From positions 2,294,001-2,358,000 of the forward strand of contig NZ_CP109149.1 in NCBI RefSeq assembly GCF_035920345.1: a stretch of DNA of 64,000 bases. The letters are read 5' to 3'. The first letter of the stretch is position 1; every line of letters begins with the position of its first letter. The notes beneath the pieces are model-generated. The model was not told the origin of the DNA and did not search any database. It saw nothing but the letters and a program-made list of their open reading frames with translations. The position numbers and the translations under genes are program-made. Below are positions 1 through 12,302 of this stretch, in pieces. The DNA comes from Nocardia vinacea. Lineage in GTDB: Bacteria; Actinomycetota; Actinomycetes; Mycobacteriales; Mycobacteriaceae.

Positions 1-216
1 CATTTCGAGATGGCGCGGCCGAGCTTCTCCGAACATCTGCGGGTGTTGCGGGAGGCCGAGTTGGTCAGTGAGAACAAGGTGGGGCGCCAACGGCTGTACC
101 GGCTCGAGGCGGCCCCGCTGTACGAGATCCAGGAATGGTTGCACCCGTTCGAGCGGTTCTGGCGCGAGAAGTTGGCCGGGCTGCGTGAACTGCTGGACAC
201 CATGGAAGAGGAGTAA
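1..216 (+). CDS. ArsR-family transcriptional repressor, C-terminal part (5' end outside window)
   Basis: Reading frame open from base 1 to the TAA at 214-216; the true start lies upstream, so only the last 71 residues are seen. The fragment holds the recognition helix and wing of a winged-helix repressor (SFSEHLRVLREAELV, then GRQRLYRL) and a C-terminal dimerisation helix. In this family the pattern xSRPAVSQHLRVLR precedes the wing. The stop is 2 bases from the start of an AHSA1-domain gene, an arrangement common in actinobacteria where the repressor and the START-like protein are co-transcribed. The ligand cannot be deduced because the N-terminal part is missing. Confidence 0.75.
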   Translation, partial: HFEMARPSFSEHLRVLREAELVSENKVGRQRLYRLEAAPLYEIQEWLHPFERFWREKLAGLRELLDTMEEE

Positions 217-218
217 CG

Positions 219-692
219 ATGACCGATGATCCGACCACCATTCACGTGGACGAATTCCTGGCGCACCCACCGGCGAAGGTGTGGCGTGCGCTGACCGAGC
301 CCGAGTTGCTCGCGCGGTGGTTCATGCCGTCCAACTCCCGACTCGAGGTCGGGCATCGCTACACCATCGATGCGAAAGCCGTTCCGGCGACGGGCTTTTC
401 CGGTGCGATCGCGGCCGAGGTGCTGGCCTTCGAATCGGAGCGGATGCTGCGCGTCGGCTGGCGCGATGCCGACCCGGATGCCGAGCACGGCGCCGACTGG
501 ACGATCACCTGGACGCTGGAGCCCGAGGGGAAGGGCACCCGATTGTTCTTGGCACACGCTGGATTCGACCCGGACCACCCGCTCCAGCAGAAGGCCCGCA
601 CGATCATGGACGCCGGTTGGCGCTCCCATGTCATGCGGCGCATCGACGAGGTGTTGCGCGAGTTGGAGTCGTCGCCGAACCTCGGGCGCTGA
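219..692 (+). CDS. AHSA1/SRPBCC-domain protein
   Basis: 157-residue protein made of one START-like (SRPBCC) domain of the activator of Hsp90 ATPase type. It opens with the typical helix-grip features: PPAKVWRALTEPELLARWF near residues 18-36, and an internal WTITWTLEPEGKGTRLFLAH strand pair, then a C-terminal helix (AGWRSHVMRRIDEVL). The domain binds hydrophobic ligands; no catalytic function can be assigned. It starts 2 bases after the ArsR stop and is very probably in the same operon. Bases 693-775 up to the convergent FHA gene hold nothing recognisable. Confidence 0.85.
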   Translation: MTDDPTTIHVDEFLAHPPAKVWRALTEPELLARWFMPSNSRLEVGHRYTIDAKAVPATGFSGAIAAEVLAFESERMLRVGWRDADPDAEHGADWTITWTLEPEGKGTRLFLAHAGFDPDHPLQQKARTIMDAGWRSHVMRRIDEVLRELESSPNLGR

Positions 693-775
693 GTCGCGCC
701 GCGTTTGCCTGCTGGTGCACCCATTTGTCGCAGCTACCGGGTGTGAGCTGGCGATGAGGGATGTGCGGTACTCGC

Positions 776-1450
776 TCAGGGGTTTTCGGCGGTCACGATG
801 ATTGTGGTCCAGCCGCCCAGGTGGAGGCGGTCACCGCTTTGGAGTTGGACCGGTGCCTCGGCGGGGATCAGGTCTTCGCTGCCGTTGAGGCTTGTTCCGT
901 TGGTGGAGCCGAGATCGGTGATGGTTATGCCGGTTTCGGTGAGGCGGAGGATCGCGTGGGCGCGGGAGACGCCTGCGTCGGCGGGTGCGATGCCCAGATC
1001 GATCTCGGGTTGCAGGCCTTGGGAGACGCTGTGTTTGCCGATCAGGATGTCGGTTCCGCGCAACATGATTCGGCGCTCGGGATAGAACGCCGGGAACTCG
1101 ACCTGATCGGCGTCGGGCCCCTTGCGGGCCTGCACGCGGTCGTAGAACTCGCGATCGGCGGTGATCGTGGCGACCCATGTCATCGCACCCGCCACGCTCG
1201 CGACCTCGGCAGCGGAAACCGCGGTGGCGGTGATGATTTCGGTCGGCAGGACGGCACGCGGCACCGGCGTCGGCAGCGCCGAATCGGCGCCGCAGACTTC
1301 ACAGAAGCGACCGGCGCTCGGCGACCCACATGACGGGCACAGCGCGGCCGTGATCGTCGGCGCGGGCGCACCGATCGGTGAACCGCAGACATCGCAGTAA
1401 TCCGTCGCGACGGACTGATGCCCGTCCGGACAGGTGGCAATCGCCATCAC
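776..1450 (-). CDS. Zinc-ribbon and FHA-domain protein, last gene of the PknG operon
   Basis: 224 residues. Two N-terminal zinc ribbons (CPDG..YCDVCG, residues 7-23; CPSCG..FCEVCG, residues 39-53), a low-complexity linker, and a C-terminal FHA domain (about 128-224). The phosphothreonine-binding elements are visible: IGKHS, SRAHA and STNGTSLNG. FHA domains bind phosphothreonine peptides, so this is the likely reader or substrate of the PknG-like kinase four genes upstream, the position GarA takes functionally in mycobacteria; that link is inference. The GTG start (1450) overlaps the stop of the vWA gene, with an in-frame ATG next to it at 1447. No membrane segment or signal peptide, so cytoplasmic. 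Confidence 0.9.
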   Translation of the reverse strand: MMAIATCPDGHQSVATDYCDVCGSPIGAPAPTITAALCPSCGSPSAGRFCEVCGADSALPTPVPRAVLPTEIITATAVSAAEVASVAGAMTWVATITADREFYDRVQARKGPDADQVEFPAFYPERRIMLRGTDILIGKHSVSQGLQPEIDLGIAPADAGVSRAHAILRLTETGITITDLGSTNGTSLNGSEDLIPAEAPVQLQSGDRLHLGGWTTIIVTAENP

Positions 1451-2729
1451 CCCTCCTTGCGTACCCGCGCTGTCTTGGTAGAACGTGCGTCCAAGGCCAT
1501 TTCGTCCGCGGCCTCGACTCTGGCGCGCAACCGCACCGTGCCATTGCGCTCGTCCACTTCGACCACACCGCGCAACAGCTTCGCGGTGCCCTCGTTCCCG
1601 GATTCGGCGGCGAGCTCGACCGCGCGCCGCAGCTTCGCCGTCGCGGTCTCCACATCACCGTTTTTACGCGCGCTCAACCCCTCCTGCACGACCTGGGCGA
1701 GTTCGGCCTGTCCGGTGTAATGCGCGACGCGCCTGCTGATCCGGGCCGAGAGCTCGGTCTCGGTGGTCCATACCGCGCGCACCAATCCCTGGCCGACCAC
1801 CTCGTCGCCGGCGACCACACTGATCCGGGCCGCGAGTTTCTCCCGTCCCGGCGCGGCGGGCTCGACCCGCACCTGCACGTGATAGTCGCGGTCCTCGGCC
1901 CCCCACGCCCCGAGCGGGTACTCCCCCAGTTGCGGTCCGGCATCGGTGCGTCGCGCGGTCAGATCCTCGATGGTCGGCGCGACCTGCTTGACGAACTGGA
2001 CGGTGGCCCCTGCCGGTGTCCACACCCGCAGGGTGAGTTCCGGAATCGCCTTGGCCATCGACGTCTGCGTCATGGCGGCGAAGTCCGCGGCCAGATTCGC
2101 CGGATCCGCGACGATATCGACCGTGCCGTGCAGCGCCGAGGCGATGGCACGCAATTCGTCCACCTGCCAGTCGGTTCCGACGCCGCGGCAGTCGCAGGTG
2201 AAGATCCCGTCGGACTGTTTGATCTCGGCGGCCAGCGCCGCGGGTTCCTCATGTTCGTTCTTACCGTCGGTGAGCAGAATGGCGTGCACCATGGCATCCG
2301 GATGTTTCTTGGCCAGCTGCCGGGTCAGCCCGAGCCAGGTGCCCATGGCGGTGCCGCCGTTTGGGCGCAACTTGTCCAGTGCGCGGCGGGCCGCTGCCCT
2401 GGTATCGCGATTGACGGGCACCGATGGTTTGTCGCTCGGATAGGTCAGCCGCGCCATCGATGTGCCCTCGATGATCGCGAACCGGGTGCCATCCTTCAAT
2501 ACATCGAGTGCGGCCAGCGTGGCTCGGCGCGCACCCTCGAACTTCTTGCCGGTGGCCATCGATCCGGAGCAGTCGATGATCAGCACCTCCAGTCGGTCCG
2601 GCTCCGGTCCGGCCGCCACGAAATCCGCTCCGGTCTCCACGGTCACCACCGCGTCGACCGTGTCCGCGCCCTCGGCCAGATATTCGTTCTGGTCTATCGC
2701 TACCGAAATACCGTTATTCGCAATGGAAC

Positions 2730-2733
<4 letters not shown>
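1447..2733 (-). CDS. vWA-domain protein of the PknG operon
   Basis: 428 residues. The von Willebrand factor A domain occupies about residues 45-230 and has a complete metal-ion-dependent adhesion site: DCSGS (54-58), Thr128 in GGTAM, and Asp156 in LLTDGKN. A beta-rich region follows, then a C-terminal helical segment rich in Glu, Lys and Arg. No signal peptide or membrane helix. Start GTG at 2733 overlaps the stop of the PP2C gene and its own stop overlaps the FHA gene, so translation is coupled on both sides. vWA proteins in kinase/phosphatase clusters usually act as metal-dependent scaffolds; the partner here is inferred from the operon. It is distinct from the shorter TerY-like vWA protein at 11562. 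Confidence 0.9.
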
Positions 2734-7389
<4,656 letters not shown>

Positions 7390-7393
7390 GGTC

Positions 7394-8383
7394 TCACTCT
7401 TTGTAGCGCAGGTCCGGTGGACCGGGCGACGGGCCGAGGGCGCTGAGTCGGGCGTTGTAGAGCTGCTGCCAGGTGCCGTCGCTGCGGATGCGTTCCAGCA
7501 CGCCGTTGACGAAGCGGACCAGATCCGGATGCCCCTGCGCGATGCCGACAGCGTACGCGCCGGTGCCGATCACCTCGCCGACGATCTCCAGATTCCGGTC
7601 CTGGGCCACCAGGCCGACCAGGATCGGATCGTCGCCGCTGATCGCGTCCACGTGGCCCTGTTGCAGCGCGGCCAGACAGTCGGTCCAGTTCGACGCGCCC
7701 AGGATGATGGGCCGCTTGGGCAGACTGAACAGCGGTCCGGGCGAGGTGGTGCCCCGGGTGACACACACCCGCTTACCACCCAGGTCCGCGCCCGTCCGGA
7801 TGCCGGAGTTGCGGGTGGCCAGAAGGCGTTGGGTCGCACGGTAATACACACCCGAGAAGTCGACATCGCGGCGCCGCTCACAGGTCGCCGAGAAGGTGCG
7901 CACGATCAGGTCGACCTGTTTGTTCTGCAGGGCCGGTATCCGCTCGGCCGCGGTGACCGAACGCAATTCGATCCGGTCCGGATCACCGAAGAGGGATCGG
8001 GCGATCTCGCGCGCAATATCGATATCGAAGCCCTCGAGCTGTCCGGTGCCGGGATTGCGGAAGCCGAACAGGTAGGTGTTCTGATCCACCCCGACCCGCA
8101 GTTTGCCGTTGGCGACGATGGCCGCCATGGCCGAACCCGACGGCATCGCACCGGGACTCGGCAACTGCCCGGGACGCAGGGTGGCTTCCGGATCGCAGTT
8201 CCCGCCGGATTCGGACTGCGGTGGCGTAGTGATTTCGACGAGATCGGGTTTGGGGTTGACCGCGGCCACATTCGTGGACGCCGGGGCCTGGATGCCGGAA
8301 CCGCATGCGGTCACCAGCGCGCTCATGGCGACCAACGCCATCCATCCGAAGCCGGACCGCCGCAGAGGGTTTCGCCGTCTCAC
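7394..8383 (-). CDS. glnH: GlnH-like solute-binding lipoprotein
   Basis: 329 residues from GTG 8383, which overlaps the GlnX stop and gives a compact lipoprotein signal peptide (RRRNPLRR charged region, hydrophobic core, lipobox VTAC with Cys27). The mature part is a family 3 solute-binding protein for polar amino acids: GKLRVGVDQNTYLFGF at about 90-105, EGFDIDIAREIAR, VDLIVRTFSATCERR, and C-terminal VGIAQGHPDLVRFVN. The mycobacterial GlnH binds Asp, Asn, Glu and Gln and passes the signal to GlnX and PknG rather than feeding an ABC transporter; no permease gene is nearby here either. Located on the outer face of the cytoplasmic membrane. Confidence 0.9.
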   Translation of the reverse strand: MRRRNPLRRSGFGWMALVAMSALVTACGSGIQAPASTNVAAVNPKPDLVEITTPPQSESGGNCDPEATLRPGQLPSPGAMPSGSAMAAIVANGKLRVGVDQNTYLFGFRNPGTGQLEGFDIDIAREIARSLFGDPDRIELRSVTAAERIPALQNKQVDLIVRTFSATCERRRDVDFSGVYYRATQRLLATRNSGIRTGADLGGKRVCVTRGTTSPGPLFSLPKRPIILGASNWTDCLAALQQGHVDAISGDDPILVGLVAQDRNLEIVGEVIGTGAYAVGIAQGHPDLVRFVNGVLERIRSDGTWQQLYNARLSALGPSPGPPDLRYKE

Positions 8384-9654
8384 AGGAACTCCTTCACCCG
8401 TGGCCACAGGCCGGTGACGGTCGAGGCCGCAGCGCCGAACAGCAGCACCAGTGTCCCCGCGGGGCTGAGCGTGAACGTCGCACCCGCCGAGTCGACCCCG
8501 TCGCGCAACTCACCGCGTTCCTGGATGAGGTTGTCGCGCAACAGCTGATCGAGATGGGCGAACAACGTCGCCGAGGTGTCCGGACCGGTGCCGATGGCCT
8601 GCGCCACGGCCGCGGGATAGTTCGCCGCCTCGTAGGCCTCACGCTGCTTGGCATGTCCGGCGGTCCAGCCGAGCACGCTCCGCGCGGCCGCGGAATCGGG
8701 TCCGGCTGCCGTCGCCAACCGATCCGCCAGTTCGGTGGTGTGCTTGCGGTAATCGGTTTCGCTCGTGGTGATATCGCCGCGGGTGATCAACTCCAGGGTT
8801 TCGTCGGTGCGCGCTTGCTGGGCCAGGATCCTGGCCTGGGTCAGGGTTTCGAAGCGACTGGTCGCCCCGGATTTGCCGGTATCGAGTGCGGCCGCGGCGA
8901 TGATCGTCGCGGCGACGACCCAGAACAGCGCGAGGGCGGTCGCGCCCGCGGCGACCGCGAGACCGAGGTTCATCCGGCGATTTGTGCGGCGCAGCAGGAC
9001 GAAAGTGCCGCCGCCACAACCGATGAGCACCAGCATCAGCAGCACGATGGTCGCCCACGGCAGCGCGCCGATATCGTGCTGATCCTGGCGCAACGCCGCC
9101 ATGCGGTCCTTGCTGAGCGTTTCGGCGTTGGGCAGCAAGGAATTCTGCATCAACAGTGAGGCCTCGCGCAGATAGGACGAACCAACCGGGAAGCCCTGCC
9201 GGTTGTTTGCCCGTGCCGTTTCGACCAGGCCGGTGTAGGCGGGCAAGTCGGCGGCGATCTTGGCGACGATATTCCTGGTCTGCTGATCGGCTGCCCCGGC
9301 GGTCGCCTCCGCGAGTGCGGACGCCGCTTCGGCGAGTGCCTGCTGATACTGCCCGCGCACCTCTGGTGATTCGATGCCGCCGGACAGGAAGGCCGTCGCC
9401 GCGGACGCGTCTGCGGCCGACAGCGCGACGTACAGGGTCTGTGCGGCGTAGGCCAGCGGTTCGGTGTGTACCAGCACGGTATCGCGCCGAGCGATCTTGC
9501 CGCTCAGTTGATCGGCCGAGGTCAACCCGGCGAGCACACACAACACCACGGTTACGACGGCGACCGCGCCGATGGCACCCGGAGTCGTCCCGGCGAAGCG
9601 CCGTAACCACGCACCCCCGTTGCGCATGGCCGCCGGTAGGCGAATCTCCAACAC
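8380..9654 (-). CDS. glnX: GlnX-like transmembrane signal transducer
   Basis: 424 residues, GTG start at 9654 preceded by AAGGGGGACGGT. Four membrane segments are visible at about 26-44, 199-221, 230-257 and 397-416, separating two large helical extracytoplasmic domains (46-198 and 258-396) that look like tandem four-helix bundles, and a short cytoplasmic tail. Sequence between TM2 and TM3 is a basic loop (LLRRTNRRMN). This is the layout of mycobacterial GlnX, which receives the ligand state of GlnH and relays it to PknG. First gene of a seven-gene operon; its stop overlaps the glnH start. Confidence 0.87.
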   Translation of the reverse strand: MLEIRLPAAMRNGGAWLRRFAGTTPGAIGAVAVVTVVLCVLAGLTSADQLSGKIARRDTVLVHTEPLAYAAQTLYVALSAADASAATAFLSGGIESPEVRGQYQQALAEAASALAEATAGAADQQTRNIVAKIAADLPAYTGLVETARANNRQGFPVGSSYLREASLLMQNSLLPNAETLSKDRMAALRQDQHDIGALPWATIVLLMLVLIGCGGGTFVLLRRTNRRMNLGLAVAAGATALALFWVVAATIIAAAALDTGKSGATSRFETLTQARILAQQARTDETLELITRGDITTSETDYRKHTTELADRLATAAGPDSAAARSVLGWTAGHAKQREAYEAANYPAAVAQAIGTGPDTSATLFAHLDQLLRDNLIQERGELRDGVDSAGATFTLSPAGTLVLLFGAAASTVTGLWPRVKEFL

Positions 9655-9754
9655 CGTCCCCCTTCGATCTACCCGGCCGGTGTTCCCGATCGCGATAGTA
9701 CGGGAGGGAATTCGGGTTTGCTGCCCATCGCGCCGGGGGTATCGAAATCCGAGG
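9655..9754 (-). promoter_or_regulatory. Likely promoter region of the glnX-to-FHA operon
   Basis: The 100 bases between the IclR gene end and the glnX start are the only gap upstream of the seven-gene operon. On the minus strand a TACTAT hexamer (plus positions 9695-9700) could be a -10 box about 40 bases before the start codon; no clear -35 is seen. The operon might also be read through from the IclR gene. Confidence 0.35.
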
Positions 9755-10624
9755 TCAATCCGAGGTCACATCGAGCAGCGGTGCGAGGCTGGGAGTCCAG
9801 CGCGGGTACTGGGTGAAGATATCGCCGAAAGACCTCGACGGCTTGCCCAGCGGTAGGCCCGCCGACTTGTCTTCGCGCAGCTCGTGCTGCAGCGATTCCA
9901 CCGAGCGCACCAATCCGGTATGCAGACTGCGCTGTTCGAGAACGGCGCTGCGGCCGGTGATCCCGATCGCGCCGATCAACGCACCCGAGCTGTCGCGTAC
10001 CGCCGATGCCACACAACTCCAACCGACCGCCGTTTGCTCACGTTCGTGCGCGAATCCGGTGTCGCGGGCCTCGTCGAGCAGTGCCCGCAGTTTGCGCGGA
10101 TCGGTCACCGAATACTGGGTCAGCGGTGGCCAGCGCATGGCGAGGATCTGTTCGGCCTGTTCTTCGTGCGCGGCGATCTGCAGCCGCCCCGCGGCGGTGA
10201 GGACCATACTCGGCCCGAAGGAGGCCATGCTCGGCCAGTTCTGCCGCTTCATCACCTCGGCGTAGTTGCGGCCGAACGCCGAACCGTTGAGGGTCAGCTC
10301 ACCACCGTACAGGCTTGCGCACCAGACGATTTCGCCGCGAGTGCGCATATACAGGTCCTGGATGTAGGGCTGCGCGGTGAGGACGAAACCGTGCTGCTGG
10401 GCCGCGCGCAAACCGTGGTAGATCAGCAGCGTGCCCGCGCGATAGCCATCCCGGGTCAGTTCGAGCATGCCGCGTCGGGCCAGATCGTTGGCAATGCGGC
10501 GGACGGTGGGTTTCGGAATGCCGGTGTGCTTGGTCAAGGTGGCCAGCGACACCGGATCCCGGGAATCGGCGACCGCCTCGATAATCGCGACGGCGCGCCC
10601 CACCACGGTTTTGTCATCGGGCAT
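9755..10624 (-). CDS. IclR-family transcriptional regulator
   Basis: 289 residues from the ATG at 10624 (a GTG-free, Shine-Dalgarno-poor start; an in-frame upstream start at 10651 is less likely). N-terminal winged helix (AIIEAVADSRDPVSLATLTKHTGIPKPTVRRIANDLARRGML in short pieces across residues 10-52) followed by an IclR effector domain with the usual late WSCVASAVRDSSGALIGAIGITG strand region. It sits between the two signalling operons, 100 bases upstream of glnX on the same strand and divergent from the MmpS/vWA operon, so it is the obvious candidate regulator of one or both. The effector is unknown. Confidence 0.85.
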   Translation of the reverse strand: MPDDKTVVGRAVAIIEAVADSRDPVSLATLTKHTGIPKPTVRRIANDLARRGMLELTRDGYRAGTLLIYHGLRAAQQHGFVLTAQPYIQDLYMRTRGEIVWCASLYGGELTLNGSAFGRNYAEVMKRQNWPSMASFGPSMVLTAAGRLQIAAHEEQAEQILAMRWPPLTQYSVTDPRKLRALLDEARDTGFAHEREQTAVGWSCVASAVRDSSGALIGAIGITGRSAVLEQRSLHTGLVRSVESLQHELREDKSAGLPLGKPSRSFGDIFTQYPRWTPSLAPLLDVTSD

Positions 10625-11030
10625 ATCGCACCGCCGAGGCGACCGGAGCACAGCGGCGACACATCATGTCGACCTTCTCGGGAATTGGGAACCGGCCGCG
10701 CGAGAAATGCGCGGTTGCGATGAGTGTGCGACCGCATCGCCACGGGTGTCAAACCGATACCACATTGGACGGCCGTTGGTTATTCGTTGGTCGGTGCCGC
10801 AAATCTCAGGGGGCACGAAACGTACCGACCCGTGTTCGGTACCGACCCCTAACGCACCCCTATCCAACCCTCCAGCGTCGCACCCCGAGGCGACCGTAAT
10901 CAATGCACGCACAGCCAATTTCGATGAACGTGTCACTCAGTGATACGGCGGGGATGTTTCCGCACCGGATTTGCCGGACGCTGATTCCAGGTCCCGTCCA
11001 CCGGGCTCGGCGCGCAGGAAAGTGAACCCA
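10625..11030. promoter_or_regulatory. Divergent intergenic region between IclR gene and MmpS/vWA operon
   Basis: About 400 bases without a convincing gene. It must hold the promoters of the IclR gene (leftward) and the plus-strand signalling operon (rightward). The only clear structure is a set of GTACCGACCC-type repeats near 10789-10848, described separately. Small ORFs here have no ribosome binding site or family features. Confidence 0.45.
10789..10848. repeat. GTACCGACCC repeats, candidate operator of the plus-strand operon
   Basis: GTACCGACCC occurs twice as a direct repeat (10822-10831 and 10839-10848, 17 bases apart). GGTCGGTGCC at 10789-10798 is an inverted copy with one mismatch to GGTACCGACC. 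The cluster is about 180-240 bases before the first gene of the plus-strand operon. Direct repeats at this spacing would place two binding sites near the same face of the helix. The binding protein is not known. Confidence 0.4.
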
Positions 11031-11549
11031 GTGAAGTACCTACTCACCGCCGTTCTCGCGGTGGTTGCGGCGGCCGCGGTATTCCTTGCCGTCGGCGGAT
11101 CGAATCTCGATATCCATCTGCCGCATGGGGATCAGGCCTCGGATCAGGATCAACCCACCGGCAAGAGCACCGGACCGTCTGGTGGAAAGGGCAATTCGAA
11201 CGCGAACAACAATTCCCGTGTAATCGACCCCACCGGCCCGACCGGGCCCACGGGGACACCGGCGAAGACCACAAAGCACACCGTTGTTTTCGATGTGACC
11301 GGCAGCGGCAAGGTCCGCGACCTCAGCTGGAGCGACGGCGCCAACAGCTACCTCGCTGCGGGCGCCACGACACTGCCGTACTCGCGCACCCTGGTCAGCA
11401 ACCGGACCAGCGGTTTCGTCGTCTTCATCGAGGGCACGCCCGATCCCGTCGGCGCGGCCCACTGCAAGATCACCGTCGACGGCAAGGTCGTCGCCGATCA
11501 ACAGTCCACCGCCCGCGGAATGTTGTGCCGCGCAGAAATTTCCAACTAA
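11031..11549 (+). CDS. MmpS-like membrane-anchored protein
   Basis: 172 residues from GTG 11031, chosen because AGGAA (11016-11020) lies upstream; a GTG at 11022 is an alternative and a TTG at 10971 is weak. One N-terminal membrane helix (KYLLTAVLAVVAAAAVFLAV), a low-complexity hydrophilic linker ending in PTGPTGPTGTP, and a C-terminal beta domain of about 85 residues with the MmpS-like pattern VVFDVTGSGKV...LPYSRTL. Two cysteines late in the domain (AHCKIT, GMLCRAE) could form a disulfide outside the cell. MmpS proteins are periplasmic accessory factors of lipid exporters. First gene of the operon with vWA, PP2C, kinase and FHA-ABC exporter. Confidence 0.7.
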   Translation: MKYLLTAVLAVVAAAAVFLAVGGSNLDIHLPHGDQASDQDQPTGKSTGPSGGKGNSNANNNSRVIDPTGPTGPTGTPAKTTKHTVVFDVTGSGKVRDLSWSDGANSYLAAGATTLPYSRTLVSNRTSGFVVFIEGTPDPVGAAHCKITVDGKVVADQQSTARGMLCRAEISN

Positions 11550-11561
11550 TCGGAGCCAGGT

Positions 11562-12296
11562 ATGCGTGAGGATACTCGTTTCAAACTCACCCAGGCCGGA
11601 GTGAGCGCCAGCCGGGTGTTCCCGTTCTATGTCGTCTGCGACGTCTCCCGTTCGATGTGGGATCCCGGGTGGACCAACCAGAAGATCACGCCGCTGGAGA
11701 CGGTGGAGCAGGCGCTGCCGGATATGCTCAATGTGCTGGAGGAGGATCCGACCACCTATGACACCGCACATCTTTCGGTAGTCGCCTTCGGTGATTCCGC
11801 CGTCGCGGTGCTGCCGCTGACCCCGCTGCGGGTCGACCCGTCCATTCCGGCGCTGCCACGCCAGGGCGCAACCGACTACGCGGACGTATTCCGCTATCTG
11901 GACCGGCAATTGCGCGGCGACCACAAGCGTTTCGCCAGCGCCCGACTGGACACCTACACGCCGGTGATCTTCTTCCTCACGGACGGAAATCCGCAGGTGC
12001 GCGGCAAATTCCAGCCCGACGAGGTCTGGGTGCCGGTACGTGCCGGACTGGAGGCGCCCGGCCACCCGTTCCGCCCGGTGGTGGTGGCCCTCGGCATCGG
12101 TGATGTGCGCGAGGACACGGTGCGGCAGTTGCGCTCACGCAATCCGGTCGGCGTCGCCTGTGTCGCCGAGGGCAGTGTGGCGCCAGGCGATCTGTTGCGC
12201 GCCATCATCAACAGCATCAAGTTCTCGATCAGCAGCAGTGTCGGGCAGGGCAGGTTCCTGTTCCGTACGCCCCTCGGTATGCGGGAACTGGACTGA
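11562..12296 (+). CDS. TerY/YegL-like vWA protein
   Basis: 244 residues, GGAGCCAGG upstream of the ATG. A single vWA domain fills the protein: metal site DVSRS (27-31), later Thr in GATDYADVF, and LTDGNPQ. The FPFYVVCDVSRSM opening, the PLTPLRVDPSIPALPRQGATDY segment and the short length match the TerY/YegL group, which in the TerY-phosphorylation triad (E. coli yegL-yegK-yegI) is encoded beside a PP2C and an atypical kinase, exactly as here. Probable metal-dependent cytoplasmic adaptor for those enzymes. 6 bases separate its stop from the PP2C start. Confidence 0.92.
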   Translation: MREDTRFKLTQAGVSASRVFPFYVVCDVSRSMWDPGWTNQKITPLETVEQALPDMLNVLEEDPTTYDTAHLSVVAFGDSAVAVLPLTPLRVDPSIPALPRQGATDYADVFRYLDRQLRGDHKRFASARLDTYTPVIFFLTDGNPQVRGKFQPDEVWVPVRAGLEAPGHPFRPVVVALGIGDVREDTVRQLRSRNPVGVACVAEGSVAPGDLLRAIINSIKFSISSSVGQGRFLFRTPLGMRELD

Positions 12297-12302
12297 ATAG
12301 TC

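Noticed and set aside
10971..11030. TTG 10971 as start of the MmpS-like protein
   Set aside because: No ribosome binding site; AGGAA before GTG 11022/11031 gives a better start and a tighter membrane anchor.
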